64,000 nt of DNA, taken from positions 62,001 to 126,000 of the forward strand of contig JAGBEH010000008.1 in NCBI GenBank assembly GCA_017937125.1, written 5' to 3'. The notes beneath the pieces are model-generated. The model did not search any database, was not told the origin of the DNA, and saw nothing but the letters and a program-made list of their open reading frames with translations. Below are positions 63,413 to 64,000 of this stretch, one piece after another. The position numbers and the translations under genes were made by a program. Positions within the stretch are counted from its first letter, which is position 1. Each line of letters opens with the position of its first letter. The stretch comes from Alistipes sp. GTDB lineage: Bacteria; Bacteroidota; Bacteroidia; Bacteroidales; Rikenellaceae.

Positions 63413-64000
63413 TTGAAACTTCTCGCACGCATAATAGTGGCACTCGGCGCACTCGTCTGCGCAGAGTCGGCATCCGCACAGTTCTACTCGTGGGGGGCCG
63501 ATCCCGCATCGTTGAAATGGCGCAAGATACGCAGCGAGGCCGCGAACATCATCTATCCCGACTCGGTAGAGGGCACAGCGCGCCGCACGCTCTTCTACAT
63601 CGAGACGGTAAGGCCCGACATAGGCTACGGATACCGCCACTCGGCAATGAACATCCCGTTCATACTCCACCCCGAAAATTTCCGCTCGAACGGAATGGTG
63701 ATGTGGCTGCCCAAACGTGTCGAGATACTCACCTCGCCGGCAATCGACGGCTACTCTATGCCGTGGATGAAACAGCTCGTGGCGCACGAATACCGACACG
63801 CCGCACAATACAACAACCTCAACCGGGGCGTCGTGCGCGCCTTGAGCTACGTTCTCGGCGAACAAAGCTCCACAATAGGTCTGCTTTTCCTGCCGCTATG
63901 GTTCATCGAAGGCGACGCCGTACTCTCCGAAACGCAGATGTCGTCGTTCGGACGCGGTATGCAGCCGCGGTTCTCGATGGAATACCGCGCGCTGGGCAAC
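63413..64000 (+). CDS. Secreted peptidase-MA-like metallopeptidase (3' end beyond window)
   Basis: At least 196 residues, open to the right edge. The likely start is TTG at 63413, which begins a signal peptide (KLLARIIVALGALVCA...SASAQ); no in-frame ATG is near. FYSWGADPASLKWRKI follows. The zinc motif is HEYRH, in LVAHEYRHAAQY (about residues 124-135), and a later Glu in WFIEGDAVLSET matches gluzincins. Bacteroidetes homologues of this type usually continue into a beta-propeller (TolB-like) domain, which cannot be seen here. It follows the SUI1 gene by 10 nt. Confidence 0.75.
   Translation, partial: MKLLARIIVALGALVCAESASAQFYSWGADPASLKWRKIRSEAANIIYPDSVEGTARRTLFYIETVRPDIGYGYRHSAMNIPFILHPENFRSNGMVMWLPKRVEILTSPAIDGYSMPWMKQLVAHEYRHAAQYNNLNRGVVRALSYVLGEQSSTIGLLFLPLWFIEGDAVLSETQMSSFGRGMQPRFSMEYRALGN

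Overview
This is a chromosomal segment of a GC-rich member of the Bacteroidales, most likely Rikenellaceae (Alistipes-like). The evidence: promoters follow the Bacteroidetes pattern TTTG, 19-20 nt, TAnnTTTG, on both strands; ATP synthesis or ion pumping is represented by a V/A-type ATPase operon containing a DUF2764 gene; and Bacteroidetes-restricted families recur (DUF3127, DUF4301, DUF4837, fimbrillin-like and BspA-like lipoproteins). The base composition is clearly richer in G+C than Bacteroides. The genus is inference. Layout: the left edge (1-3387, minus) is a type II-C cas9 that runs out of the window, with a divergent tracrRNA gene just upstream (about 3462-3548, plus) that has its own promoter and terminator. 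Next come two large surface lipoproteins (3804-5859 and 6197-8602), then a DUF3127 protein, a TonB-dependent receptor with a His-rich membrane partner, ribosomal protein genes (L31 type B, L19, S20), tRNA-Glu, thiL, a GH3 glycosidase, adk, a small peptide gene with a nuclease-domain lipoprotein (18266-21446), and rpsF-rpsR-rplI. From 23.1 to 35.5 kb lie a MATE transporter with a divergent AraC regulator, a second GH3 enzyme, and the seven-gene V-type ATPase operon. From 35.6 to 45.3 kb lie DUF4301 and a long plus-strand run of envelope and DNA-metabolism genes (murB, tilS, holA, a degenerate class IV PLP-fold protein, a DUF6549-like protein, coaD, lpxD, ruvC, a TlpA-like lipoprotein). tRNA-Arg at 45.4 kb borders about 500 bp of repeat-rich, structured intergenic DNA and an A+T-rich orphan PD-(D/E)XK protein. 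The rest holds efp, a six-hairpin glycosidase with a polysaccharide deacetylase, DUF4837, an outer-membrane barrel, greA, mdh, gcvH, birA, dapD, two LRR lipoproteins, an S9 prolyl oligopeptidase, lysC, a DUF4435 protein, a SUI1/YciH protein and a metallopeptidase truncated by the right edge. The most striking signal is three long poly-G tracts, all tied to secreted lipoprotein loci. One (10 G, 4011-4020) shifts the frame of the first lipoprotein. One (9 G, 6141-6149) lies exactly between the -33 and -7 promoter elements of the second. One (10 G, 18298-18307) sits inside a 53-codon gene immediately before the nuclease lipoprotein. Together they look like slipped-strand phase variation acting at both transcription and translation, although homopolymer sequencing error must be excluded for the frameshift. 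Ten complete promoters elsewhere in the window have spacers of 19 or 20 nt only, which gives an internal calibration for the poly-G promoter.
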